From assembly GCA_013388645.1 (NCBI GenBank), contig JACAEV010000165.1:1-58757 (forward strand): a DNA stretch of 58,757 bases, in the 5' to 3' direction. Both the position numbers and the translations under genes were made by a program. Shown here piece by piece: positions 32,623 through 40,510 of this stretch. The stretch comes from Syntrophaceae bacterium. GTDB lineage: Bacteria > Desulfobacterota > BSN033 > UBA1163. How positions within the stretch are numbered: position 1 is the first letter of the stretch; the number at the start of each line of letters is the position of its first letter. A model generated the notes under the pieces. The model was given only the letters and a program-made list of their open reading frames with translations, made no database searches and was not told where the DNA came from.

Positions 32623-33930
32623 TTACAACCCCGTATCCATGATCTCTTTATATTCCGTCTCTGTAAATCGATCCGCGTTTCGTCTGATCAGTGGCAGGAT
32701 ATCCATGAAATTAAGGTTCCTGCTCATCAAAACGGGAATATACTCCGAGACATCGATCTGTTTCTTCAAGAGAATTTGATACAGGCCAGCCTTCTGAGTT
32801 TGGCCCACGAGGATGACTCCTGCCAGCCGACCCTTTTTAATGATCAGTTTCTTATAGGCATCTTTGGTTCTCCTCTTGATTTCCTGAAAGGATTCCCCTG
32901 CTTCGCAGGTCGAACAGGTTTCAGCACGGGTCAGCCCCATGGAGATGGCAGGGACACCAATAAAATTTCCAATGGAGTTTCTTCGAAAAGAGCCGATATA
33001 AAGCGTCTTTTTTCCTGCCATGTTGAGTCCAGCCACACGGCCCTGTTCAACGGCACAGGGCCAGATCGCATTAATCCAGCTGGACTCTCGGGTGATATCA
33101 AACGTTTCAGCGACATCTCCAGCAGAATAGATATCCTGAACATTTGTCATCATCTCGGCATTGACCTTGATGCCTTCCAATGAACCAATTTCTATGCCAA
33201 CCTTTTTAGCCAGTTCAATAGCGGGCTTTACGCCGACGGCCAAGACGACCATTTCACATTTGATTTCCCTCGACTCGGTTACCACACTTTCTACGTGTCC
33301 ATTTCCAGAAAATTGAATCGCCTTTTCTCCAGTTACCGTTTTAATCCCGAGATCCTCGATTCGTTTCTGAATCATCGAGGCCGCCTCTTCATCAAAAACG
33401 GTTGGCAGAACATGTCCTAATTGTTCAAGCAGGGTCACTTCCATCCCTCTTTTTCTCAAGCTGATACAGGATTCGACCCCCACGCTTCCCGCTCCGATCA
33501 CGACTGCTCTTTTGCCTTTCCATTGGTAGATTTTTTCTGCATCTGCCATCGTTTTCAGAGTGGAAATTCCTTCTTTCTGAATCCCTTGAATGGGAGGGAT
33601 GATAGGATTTCCTCCGGTGGCCAAGAGAAGTTTGTCAAAAGGGTAGGCTTCCCCGTTCTCGGCTGTCACAGTGTTAGATTCCGAAGAGATCTCTTTAATT
33701 CTCACCCCGAGGTGGGAGGTTATTTTGTTCTGTTCAAAGAAGTCCGAAGATCGGAAGTTCAGGAGGGGTTTCGAAAGCTCCTCTGCAATATAGTAGGGCA
33801 GGAGAACCCTTGAAAAGAGTGGGGTAGCTTCATCACTAAAAAGTTCAATCTGGGATTCACGATCAATGGAGCGAATCGCTTCTATGGCACTGATGGCTGC
33901 CGCACTCCCTCCGATGATGACGTATCGCAT
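32623..33930 (-). CDS. FAD/NAD(P)-dependent pyridine nucleotide-disulfide oxidoreductase family
   Basis: 435 residues. ATG 33930 is chosen for its AAGGAGA site and the direct start MRYVIIGGSAAAISAIEAI, an FAD-binding Rossmann motif. A second dinucleotide motif (VVIGAGSVGVESCISLRKRG) binds NAD(P)H, and IYSAGDVAET is the FAD-contacting GD motif. The C-terminal part (from ~320) carries CSTCEAGESF and GRLAGVILVGQT, as in NirB-like or FNOR proteins found with CooS/CooF. It likely exchanges electrons between NAD(P)H and the CooF-like ferredoxin. Confidence 0.87.
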   Translation of the reverse strand: MRYVIIGGSAAAISAIEAIRSIDRESQIELFSDEATPLFSRVLLPYYIAEELSKPLLNFRSSDFFEQNKITSHLGVRIKEISSESNTVTAENGEAYPFDKLLLATGGNPIIPPIQGIQKEGISTLKTMADAEKIYQWKGKRAVVIGAGSVGVESCISLRKRGMEVTLLEQLGHVLPTVFDEEAASMIQKRIEDLGIKTVTGEKAIQFSGNGHVESVVTESREIKCEMVVLAVGVKPAIELAKKVGIEIGSLEGIKVNAEMMTNVQDIYSAGDVAETFDITRESSWINAIWPCAVEQGRVAGLNMAGKKTLYIGSFRRNSIGNFIGVPAISMGLTRAETCSTCEAGESFQEIKRRTKDAYKKLIIKKGRLAGVILVGQTQKAGLYQILLKKQIDVSEYIPVLMSRNLNFMDILPLIRRNADRFTETEYKEIMDTGL

Positions 33931-33950
33931 GGTTTTCTCCTTGTCAGTAA

Positions 33951-34028
33951 GCATGGAGCATAGGGTATAGAGTGATTATTGTTGCGATAGAAAAATTCTA
34001 TGCTCCATGCTCTTTGCTCTCTGCGAAT
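33951..34028. repeat. GCATAGG/TCTATGC heptamer inverted arms
   Basis: The left arm is AGCATGGAGCATAGGGTATA (33951-33970). The right arm (33997-34026) is TCTATGC TCCATGC TCTTTGC TCTCTGC. The arms are inverted and have period 7. A close relative occurs at 48346-48380. Confidence 0.65.
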
Positions 34029-34675
34029 TAGTATAGACTATGAACCATATATAACGGCAACAATTCTTTAAAGAGCCTAATTCCACGAGTCAAATTATAA
34101 TTGCCACAAGTACAGCACTTGGCCATTTCCAGACATGCCTCCTCAACGGTTCTCCGCCCCCGCTTGACATCCCGCACCAATTTCCGGATCAGATCCGCTC
34201 CAATCATGGCATGGCCGCACATGGTATGGGTCTTCAGAATCTCAAACTCGGGCAGCAATTCCGTTTTCCCCCACGTGCCCAGGGAATATTCAATGGTATG
34301 GATGCGCCCCAGCCCGGCTTCTTCCATACATTGCTGGACGATGTCGCTGACCCCTGATATGATGACCGAGATGCCGGGTCTTTTTTCCTTCAGGTCTTTT
34401 AAGAGGGAAACGATTTTCTCTCGGTTGTCAAATGTACACTGAACGATCGTCCCATCCGTGACATGGCTCAGGATATCATCCATGGTGGTATTGTAAATAT
34501 TTCCTGTCTTCATATCGCCGAGATTGATGGGGCCGTTTTTATAACAAATGCTTAAAAACTTCTGGGTCTTGGGTGCTGACCCTGCTTTATTAATTCCCGT
34601 AGCCGGACATCCTAAAACGACAAAATCATCTTTTAGGTCCTCAAGGTTTCCTCTTCGATGAAGACTATGGGTCAT
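34028..34675 (-). CDS. Unrecognised cysteine-rich protein in the CooS-like operon
   Basis: 215 residues, soluble, with no family I can name. It has ten cysteines, including CYKNGPINLGD and the C-terminal KCCTCGNYNLTRG. Regions such as ISVIISGVSDIVQQCMEEAG and THTMCGHAMIGADLIRKLV look like an alpha/beta domain. ATG 34675 has GAGGAGGAAC just upstream and the stop of the [4Fe-4S] protein gene lies 12 bases before it, so they are one operon. The Cys set suggests an iron-sulfur or metal site. Its association with the C-cluster-less CooS suggests a role specific to that system (inference). Confidence 0.6.
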   Translation of the reverse strand: MTHSLHRRGNLEDLKDDFVVLGCPATGINKAGSAPKTQKFLSICYKNGPINLGDMKTGNIYNTTMDDILSHVTDGTIVQCTFDNREKIVSLLKDLKEKRPGISVIISGVSDIVQQCMEEAGLGRIHTIEYSLGTWGKTELLPEFEILKTHTMCGHAMIGADLIRKLVRDVKRGRRTVEEACLEMAKCCTCGNYNLTRGIRLFKELLPLYMVHSLY

Positions 34676-34687
34676 GATGTTCCTCCT

Positions 34688-35440
34688 CTATTTCTCTTCG
34701 TAAAACCTGAAGGCCGGTTCTCCCAGTCCCATGTTGTTTTTAGTATTGATGGAATACCAATATCCCAATCTTTCAAGGATGGGTTTGATGGGAATTTCTC
34801 CCACCGGAGGGACCTTGGTAATCACCTCGACTGTAAAAACAGAGCTAACCTTTTGGGCAGCCCGCTTCACTGCTTCCAGAATAACAGGGAGGTTCTCCAA
34901 TTTGCATTTCCCCTCGACGATGGCAGAGGTCGCCTTTTCATTAAGAATATCATCCCTGAGTTTCCCGGTCTTTTTGTCTTTCATAAAATGGGTAATCGGA
35001 TTTTCCTCGGCAAACTCATATCCTAAGGGAGCAAGTTCCATCGCAACGATCTCAACATCCTTAAAATAGGCTCCTACCCCGGGTCTTCCCAATTCAATGC
35101 CCACTCCGACTTCCCCAGGACGGAATCGGCCTGAAACGTCATTCGTTTTCATCTCCTCCGTTCCTCGGCCTGGGACCTGTGACCCTTTAAATTCAATAAG
35201 GGGATTGCTCAGGATGCCCCGGACTTCACGTGGCCAGAGCATTTCAGGTTGATAAAGGGCTTTAACAGGACAGATATTGGCACGCAGGCAAACACCGCAG
35301 TCCGTGCACTTCTCCTGGTCTATTTCGATGAAAAATCTTCCAGGGATCTTTTCATGCCGTTTGACCGTCTGAATTCTTCCCATGGGACAATAAGGGAAAC
35401 ATCTCTTACAGGCAATACATTTATCCTGATCCGCCTTCAT
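34688..35440 (-). CDS. Iron-sulfur protein with N-terminal 2x[4Fe-4S] ferredoxin domain
   Basis: 250 residues. Residues 1-65 hold CIACKRCFPYCPMGRI and CTDCGVCLRANICPVKAL, two [4Fe-4S] motifs; the second has an extra residue before its last Cys. The remaining ~180 residues (RPGEVGVGIELGRPGVGAYF, NEKATSAIVEGKCKLENLPV) match nothing I can name. It is the first gene of the minus-strand operon, with TAGGAGG before the ATG and a perfect AATTGTATACAATT palindrome about 32 bases upstream. It may be an electron donor or a dedicated enzyme of this locus. Confidence 0.7.
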   Translation of the reverse strand: MKADQDKCIACKRCFPYCPMGRIQTVKRHEKIPGRFFIEIDQEKCTDCGVCLRANICPVKALYQPEMLWPREVRGILSNPLIEFKGSQVPGRGTEEMKTNDVSGRFRPGEVGVGIELGRPGVGAYFKDVEIVAMELAPLGYEFAEENPITHFMKDKKTGKLRDDILNEKATSAIVEGKCKLENLPVILEAVKRAAQKVSSVFTVEVITKVPPVGEIPIKPILERLGYWYSINTKNNMGLGEPAFRFYEEK

Positions 35441-35471
35441 AAAACCTCCTACTTCACGCCCTGCTTTTATA

Positions 35472-35485
35472 AATTGTATACAATT
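35472..35485. promoter_or_regulatory. GntR/FCD-type operator palindrome
   Basis: AATTGTATACAATT is a perfect 14-base palindrome lying between the predicted promoter and the ATG of the iron-sulfur operon, where a repressor would block transcription. FCD-type GntR regulators are known to bind TTGTATACAA-like sites. A shorter match (TGTATACA) lies before the diheme cytochrome gene. Confidence 0.6.
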
Positions 35486-35512
35486 TTTATTTTGAATTAA
35501 CTTAAAAAATTT

Positions 35513-35539
35513 TTTATAATATTGTTATGATATTGTCAA
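35513..35539 (-). promoter_or_regulatory. Promoter of the CooS-like iron-sulfur operon
   Basis: On the minus strand TTGACA (35534-35539) is followed by TATAAA after 15 bases or TAAAAA after 17. The operator at 35472-35485 lies just downstream. Confidence 0.45.
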
Positions 35540-35766
35540 GAGAAAAATTGAGTTAAAATATTTTTGATATTTCAATAGATTATATCTATTTTCCGTTTGA
35601 AGGATCAGGAGGATGGGAAGCGAGCCGGCTCATTTCCCGTGGCGGATAAATTAAAAAATTGGATACAATTATTAGATGATCGGGCTTGACCAGATGAATC
35701 CAAACCATTATGAGAAGATAGGCTTTTTTACGGGGAATCCGTTCACGAGGGAGGAGATTTTTGAAA

Positions 35767-36003
35767 ATGGCTTTTGAGGTAATCGTTCACTCAGAAAAAT
35801 GTAAAGGTTGTGAGGAGTGTCTGGAAGTCTGCACCGTGAATGTGTTTAAGATGCAAGAGGGTAAATCGGTCCCTGTGAATGTTAAAGAGTGTCTTGGCTG
35901 TCGGAGCTGCGTGGAAGTTTGTACAGAGGAAGCCATTACCGTGAAAGAGTTAGAACCGGAAATGTCAGAAATCGCCCGGATGCTCTTAAAGGATATCCTT
36001 TGA
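35767..36003 (+). CDS. Small 2x[4Fe-4S] ferredoxin
   Basis: 78 residues with CKGCEECLEVCTVNVF and CLGCRSCVEVCTEEAI. In both motifs the residue after the fourth Cys is Thr instead of the usual Pro, an unusual shared feature. ATG 35767 is about 10 bases after GGAGGAG; a TTG at 35761 is nearer than ideal. It is divergent from the iron-sulfur operon and may share its regulation through the operator sequences between them. Confidence 0.82.
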   Translation: MAFEVIVHSEKCKGCEECLEVCTVNVFKMQEGKSVPVNVKECLGCRSCVEVCTEEAITVKELEPEMSEIARMLLKDIL

Positions 36004-36037
36004 TCTCCTTTTAATCCCCCTTTCTTCGATGAATGGG

Positions 36038-36952
36038 TCAATCGGTCTCTGGATAGGGTTCAGGATGGACAACCACATCCGCCTTAGGGACTAATTTCTG
36101 GATCGTTTGCTCAATCTGTTCCGTGAGAGTATGAGCATCCTTTAAAGTTTGGTTCCCGTCGATCAGTACATGAATATCTACAAAGAGCTGTGGTCCTGAA
36201 TAACGTATGCGGACATCATGGCAATTGTTTACGCCTGGCAAGGCTTCAACGGCCATGGTGATTTTTTTCCTCAGGCCGATCGGGGCAACATCGAGTAAGG
36301 CCTGAATGGTGCGCAAAATGAGTTGTCCACTGATATAGACGACAATCAAAGCCACCCCAATCGCTGCAACTGCATCAGCATGGTGTAGAAAGGAAAGGGT
36401 GGGAATTCGTTTGCCCACCAACACACAAATTAACCCTAAAATGACGACCGAGGAACTCCATATATCGGTGCTAAAATGAAGCGCATCGGCCTCAAGGGCT
36501 TGGCTCTGGAATTGACGAGCAACCCGGTATAAGGCACGGGAACGGGAAATATCAACCACAATGGATATCCCCATCACCAGGAATGCCCAAACATTGATTT
36601 CCAAATGAATTTGATGAAAGACAAGTCGGTGAATCGCCTCGTAAACGATCCAGGCGCAGGTCACTAATAAAAGAAGCGTTTCAAAGAGAGCTGAGAGATT
36701 TTCTACCTTGCCATGTCCATAATGATGGGTATGATCCGCAGGCCTTCCAGAAATTCGCACCGCTAAGAAAGTCATTAAAGTAGCGACGAGGTCCAGACCG
36801 GAATGTGCTGCTTCAGCTAAGATTCCCAAACTGCCCGTCGTCACACCGACGATCATTTTCAATACAGTGAGGCCGACGGCTGCGAGGACAGAGGTCAATG
36901 CAACAGATCGTTTTTCATGTTCTCCGCGTTGGGAGATTTCATCATTTACCAT
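36038..36952 (-). CDS. Cation diffusion facilitator (CDF) metal exporter
   Basis: 304 residues. It has six membrane helices, the metal-site pairs HSGLD and HTHHYGHGKVE (an extra His compared with the usual DHxHxxGHGK), and HFSTDIWSS in helix V. A C-terminal ferredoxin-like cytoplasmic domain follows (LPGVNNCHDVRIRYSGPQLF, VDIHVLID). It exports divalent cations such as Zn, Fe, Co or Mn in exchange for protons. The ATG lies 4 bases after the stop of the YjbQ gene. Confidence 0.92.
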   Translation of the reverse strand: MVNDEISQRGEHEKRSVALTSVLAAVGLTVLKMIVGVTTGSLGILAEAAHSGLDLVATLMTFLAVRISGRPADHTHHYGHGKVENLSALFETLLLLVTCAWIVYEAIHRLVFHQIHLEINVWAFLVMGISIVVDISRSRALYRVARQFQSQALEADALHFSTDIWSSSVVILGLICVLVGKRIPTLSFLHHADAVAAIGVALIVVYISGQLILRTIQALLDVAPIGLRKKITMAVEALPGVNNCHDVRIRYSGPQLFVDIHVLIDGNQTLKDAHTLTEQIEQTIQKLVPKADVVVHPEPYPETD

Positions 36953-36956
36953 ATTT

Positions 36957-37376
36957 TTATTCGCCGAGGATATGGATCAAAATACCCCGTTCTCTTTTTC
37001 GGTTATCAAAATCGATGAAAACAATCTGTTGCCATGTCCCCAAGGTCAGCCTTGCACCAATGAGGGGAATGGTGAGAGAAGGTTTCATCAGTGCAGCCCT
37101 CACATGGGAGAAGCCATTGCCATCACCCCAGCGTTGATCATGCTCGTAAGGGATATTTGACGGAGCGATCTTTTCAATCGTTCTTTGCAAGTCCCTAAGC
37201 ACCCCTGATTCGTACTCGATCGTCGTTACTGCTCCTGTTGACCCAGGGCAAAATACTGTGACCAAACCATTTTTTATTCCAGATCGGCCGATGACCGCTT
37301 TCACGTGAGGGGTGATATCCAGGATATCGCTAAACCCTTTTGTACTTAAGGAAATGGTTTCCGAAAAGATCCTCAT
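36957..37376 (-). CDS. YjbQ family (UPF0047) protein
   Basis: 139 residues, the normal family length. Hallmarks are the N-terminal TKGFSDILDIT, FCPGSTGAVTTIEYESGV, the GDGNGFSHVRAALM His motif, LGTWQQIVFIDFDNR and a C-terminal basic end. Members have weak thiamine-phosphate synthase activity, but the true role is unknown. It is probably co-transcribed with the CDF exporter, whose start follows 4 bases later. Confidence 0.88.
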   Translation of the reverse strand: MRIFSETISLSTKGFSDILDITPHVKAVIGRSGIKNGLVTVFCPGSTGAVTTIEYESGVLRDLQRTIEKIAPSNIPYEHDQRWGDGNGFSHVRAALMKPSLTIPLIGARLTLGTWQQIVFIDFDNRKRERGILIHILGE

Positions 37377-37688
37377 TTACCTCCTCCATCGACCATGAAA
37401 CGAATTTGTTTAAAAGACCAATGTCTACAGCCGACAGGTTAGGGCAAAGATGCCAGTTCTGTCTTAAGGCGATGTCATTAGTCTTTAAATCTTTATCCAT
37501 AACCCTTTAACTTTAGGGAACCTCTAATAATTCCTAATTTGTCACTTCCGCCCCGTATCAAGTACGGGGTAAACTCCAGCGGCAGTCCAGTAATTTCAAA
37601 AGTTTATGGATTCCTGCTTTAGAGGTTGCCTTTAGACTAAACGGGCGTCCTCACCCTCACCGTTAACACCTTAACCTTAACCTTAACC
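37377..37688. other. Intergenic region with MITE and hexamer repeat
   Basis: No gene is seen in these 312 bases. They hold one copy of a MITE-like element (37512-37635) and a run of AACCTT hexamers (37663-37691) that supplies the stop codon of the DUF169 gene. Confidence 0.6.
37512..37635. mobile_element. MITE-like element, copy 1
   Basis: It starts TTTAGGGAACCTCTAATAAT and ends TTTAGAGGTTGCCTTTA, so the ends are inverted (AACCTCTAA/TTAGAGGTT). The interior matches the reverse complement of 49947-50088 closely, apart from a gap of about 16 bases in this copy. It encodes nothing, so movement would need a transposase in trans. Confidence 0.7.
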
Positions 37689-37691
37689 TTA
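37663..37691. repeat. AACCTT hexamer repeat
   Basis: Four AACCTT-type units at the 3' end of the DUF169 gene. The minus-strand TAA stop (37689-37691) falls in the repeat. Confidence 0.6.
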
Positions 37692-38438
37692 TTGTTTCTG
37701 AATCCTCTGAAGAACTTTCTTCCAACTCTCCGTTTGGAGGAAACTTCCTGACACATTTTCTAATAATTTTAGAAATACGGAGTATGGCATGGCAAGGGTG
37801 AGGACTTCTTTTTCAACTATGGGCCTTGCAGAGACATCAAACATTCCAAGAATGGCGTGAGACTGTTCTTTTACAGCCTCCTTCAAAGGATAGGTGAGAA
37901 TCGTTCCACATCCGGAGCCAAAGGGTGCATAAACAGCATCCGTGCGTTCCAGGGCGTAGTTCGTCAACGTGAAGAGGCCTGAAAGGATATCCGGTGGAGC
38001 GAAGAAAGCAACTACCTCTGGCTCCAAGCCATTCTGAAATTGCTCAAGGGGCTTAAAGACACAATAAGTGGCAGGGGCTCGTCTTGGTATCATCTTGGCG
38101 AAGTATTCCCTGGCCCGTTCCGGTGTTTTGATATAACGTTCTCCCTCCATTTCACCGGGAATCCCACAGGAGAGAAAATATTCGATATCGGGCCTTGGGG
38201 ATTCAAAAAAACCCATGTAGTAAGCCCCTCCGGGGCATCCGAAGTGAGCCTTATCGAAATAAACAGTCTTTCCTTTCTTCCTCGCATTCTGAAGAAGTCC
38301 GATCATGCAGCCCTGGATTCCTTCTTTTGGGGTGATCCCTTCGGGTTTTTCATTTGTATAATAGATTCCCAAAGGTGATTCCTTTAATCCAAGGACTTCT
38401 TTAAGTTGATTCCATGACACTTCAGAAAAAAGACTCAT
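37689..38438 (-). CDS. DUF169 family protein
   Basis: 249 residues. Features of the DUF169 group are KESPLGIYYTNEKPEG near the start, CPGGAYYMGF, FFAPPDILSGLFTLTNYA and FGSGCGTI. Three to five cysteines (GCMIGLL, FGCPGG, GSGCGT) suggest a metal or cofactor site. The function is not established. Such genes often lie near corrinoid or methanogenesis-type genes in anaerobes, which fits the island upstream. It is on the same strand as the PocR-AraC regulator. Confidence 0.75.
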   Translation of the reverse strand: MSLFSEVSWNQLKEVLGLKESPLGIYYTNEKPEGITPKEGIQGCMIGLLQNARKKGKTVYFDKAHFGCPGGAYYMGFFESPRPDIEYFLSCGIPGEMEGERYIKTPERAREYFAKMIPRRAPATYCVFKPLEQFQNGLEPEVVAFFAPPDILSGLFTLTNYALERTDAVYAPFGSGCGTILTYPLKEAVKEQSHAILGMFDVSARPIVEKEVLTLAMPYSVFLKLLENVSGSFLQTESWKKVLQRIQKQ

Positions 38439-38493
38439 CTTAATCTCCTTTCATCATCGGCCAGATAGATCATATCCTGCCTATTTCTAATGA

Positions 38494-39882
38494 TTATGAC
38501 ATAGTTTCTGAGGGAGGGGAGGGCTCAATCGGTTCAAAATCTAATAATTTTTTTCTATACTCAGAGGGATGAACTCCTTCCCTTTTCTTAAAAACCTTGG
38601 CAAAGTGACTTGGATCCTGATAACCGATTTCAAGACAGACCTCCAAGGCGGTCATAGAAGTTTCTTTCAGAAGGCGCTTGGCAATGGAAAGCCTGACCGA
38701 AGTGAGATACTCCAAAAAAGTAATGCCCATCTCCTTCCGGAAGAGATGGCTGAGATAATAAGGACTAATTCCTACAGCCTTCGCTGCCTTCTTTAAAGAT
38801 ATCTCCTGGTTGTAGTTGGCCCAGATAAAATCCTTTGCCTTAATAAAGATTCGGGGGTGCAGGATATTCCGATTTTGATAAATACATTTACATAGCTGAT
38901 CGAAGGCATTCAGAAGGCAGTAATAAAGGTTTTCTTGGGAGTCATCTTTGGAGAGGTCTTGAAAGAAATGGTATTTGTATCCTAAGATTTCTTCGAGATT
39001 TGCCCCGGCTTCGACTGCGGCTCTCGCAATGATGACGATGATCTCGAGCATTCTGGCTTTTAAAATCCCGATATGTTCATGGCTTCTAAATAGCACTGTC
39101 CCGAGGAGCTCATCTAACAGAACTCTCGCTTTTTTCTTGTCTCCCCTTTTAATCAACTCAATCAGTTCATTCTCTTTAAAAAAATCCTCCCTTGGGTGAG
39201 TAGAAGTTACCTGAAATTTTTTCAAACTATTTTCCGATTCTTTCCTCATATAAAGTTCTTCAGCCAATCGAGCTTGTTCCATGGAGATTTCACGTTGCTG
39301 TTTCTGAAAGATCCAATCGACCTTTGAGAAATAATTTGCCATTGCAAACAAGAGATCGGAGGCAGCTTGAACCCTCCTTTCAGAGAACACAAGCACTTCG
39401 GAGAGGGACTTCAAGAGTAACGATTTGTCAAGGGGAAGATCATGAATTCTTCTGAGGATGTTCTTTTCTAAGGAAGTGTCGTAGGGTCTCAACAAAACGG
39501 GTCCACAGACTAAGGCATAATTAAGATGGCCTCCATCGAGAATGGCTGCGGCACATTCAATCATATCTGCATGGCACTGGAAAATGTAAGGTTCCCCAGT
39601 TTTAATGGACATTTTGGTTGCCCGGATGATTTCTTTGAGACAACGCTTCCTCCCCGCAGAGCAGCTCTGAACTATTCTACAGAATGCAGGGCCCTCTCCG
39701 TTAGTCAGGTGAGGGAACTCCTTCCCCTTCATTTGAACGAAGCGGACTCGAAGTTTCGTTGCCTCTTGGAAAGAATCGATGATTCGGCAGAGTAGATTAT
39801 TCTCGGGTGGTTTCTGGAAAATTTGGCGAGGAATCCTTTGTTCACCAAAAGAGGTGATGATGTTTTTACCTTTTTCCGACAT
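38494..39882 (-). CDS. PocR-domain AraC-family transcriptional regulator
   Basis: 462 residues from ATG 39882 (a frame further upstream overlaps the corrinoid gene and is not needed). A PocR sensory domain (~20-190) has FCRIVQSCSAGRKRCLKEI, FQCHADMIECAAAIL and YALVCGPVLL, with a Cys set that often binds an Fe-S or hydrocarbon/alcohol signal. A helical region follows. The C-terminal AraC DNA-binding domain is ISLKKAAKAVGISPYYLSHL plus SMTALEVCLEIGYQDPSHFA. In family members this architecture controls alcohol or methanogenic-type substrate use. Here it is encoded in the corrinoid island and overlaps the corrinoid gene by 17 bases, so it probably regulates that island. Confidence 0.9.
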   Translation of the reverse strand: MSEKGKNIITSFGEQRIPRQIFQKPPENNLLCRIIDSFQEATKLRVRFVQMKGKEFPHLTNGEGPAFCRIVQSCSAGRKRCLKEIIRATKMSIKTGEPYIFQCHADMIECAAAILDGGHLNYALVCGPVLLRPYDTSLEKNILRRIHDLPLDKSLLLKSLSEVLVFSERRVQAASDLLFAMANYFSKVDWIFQKQQREISMEQARLAEELYMRKESENSLKKFQVTSTHPREDFFKENELIELIKRGDKKKARVLLDELLGTVLFRSHEHIGILKARMLEIIVIIARAAVEAGANLEEILGYKYHFFQDLSKDDSQENLYYCLLNAFDQLCKCIYQNRNILHPRIFIKAKDFIWANYNQEISLKKAAKAVGISPYYLSHLFRKEMGITFLEYLTSVRLSIAKRLLKETSMTALEVCLEIGYQDPSHFAKVFKKREGVHPSEYRKKLLDFEPIEPSPPSETMS

Positions 39883-40510
39883 CAAGCAGTTCCTTGGCCT
39901 TTCTAACCCCCTCCATGGCATCCATTCCAAATCCATCGGCACCAATACTGTCTGCAAACTCCTGGGTAATTGGGGCACCACCGATAATGGTTTTCACCTT
40001 CCCCCTCAATCCTGCTTTTTTCAATGCAATAAGGGTGTCCTCCATGGCGTGCATGGTTAATGTATATAGACATGAAAGAAGAAGGAGATGAGGCTTCTCC
40101 TTCTTAACCGTCCTGACGAAAGTTTCGGGAGTGACATCGACCCCCAAATCAATCACTTCAAATCCCCCTGCTTCCATAAACATGACAACAATATTCTTAC
40201 CAATATCGTGAATATCTCCTTCGACCGTTCCCGCTACCGCCTTCCCAATATATTGACGGCCATGAGTTTTCAGCAAAGGGTAGATCCAGTTTAAGCATAG
40301 TTTAGTGGCCATTGCAGAGACAAGAACATTAGGTATAAAATATTCGTATTCCTTCCACTTTTTCTCTACCTCCTCCATAGCTTTTAAAACTCCTTTTTCG
40401 ATAATCTCAGAAGGAAGAAACCCATCCTTTAGGCATCTATTCATGATGGCATTGATATTTTTAATATCCCCTTTAATAATAGCAGATTCTAACTGGCGAA
40501 TCGGATTCAT
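39866..40510 (-). CDS. Corrinoid (B12-binding) methyl-carrier protein, copy 2
   Basis: 214 residues. An N-terminal helical cap domain (B12-binding 2) is followed by the Rossmann-like B12 domain with GTVEGDIHDIGKNIV, whose H101 is the lower cobalt ligand. Further motifs are LLLSCLYTL and IIGGAPITQEFADSIGADGF. It is the MtaC/MtmC/MtbC type. It overlaps the RACo-like gene by 4 bases and the regulator by 17. It differs clearly from the copy at 45933-46568, so it may serve a different methyl donor. Confidence 0.92.
   Translation of the reverse strand: MNPIRQLESAIIKGDIKNINAIMNRCLKDGFLPSEIIEKGVLKAMEEVEKKWKEYEYFIPNVLVSAMATKLCLNWIYPLLKTHGRQYIGKAVAGTVEGDIHDIGKNIVVMFMEAGGFEVIDLGVDVTPETFVRTVKKEKPHLLLLSCLYTLTMHAMEDTLIALKKAGLRGKVKTIIGGAPITQEFADSIGADGFGMDAMEGVRKAKELLDVGKR

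Larger units (their letters stand above)
35441..35760. other. Divergent intergenic region with operator-like palindrome and promoter
   Basis: No gene is seen in these 320 bases. They contain the 14-base palindrome at 35472-35485, a minus-strand promoter at 35513-35539, and a partial repeat of the operator (TTGGATACAA at 35656-35665) nearer the plus-strand ferredoxin gene. Confidence 0.6.

Noticed and set aside
32317-33183. Long 288-residue open frame on the plus strand
   Set aside because: It lies opposite the CooF-like and FAD oxidoreductase genes, which have clear motifs; its sequence has no recognisable domain and it is a shadow frame.
37663-37691. AACCTT run as a telomere-like or replication end
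   Set aside because: Only four units, inside a chromosome-like gene context, with related hexamers at two other internal sites.
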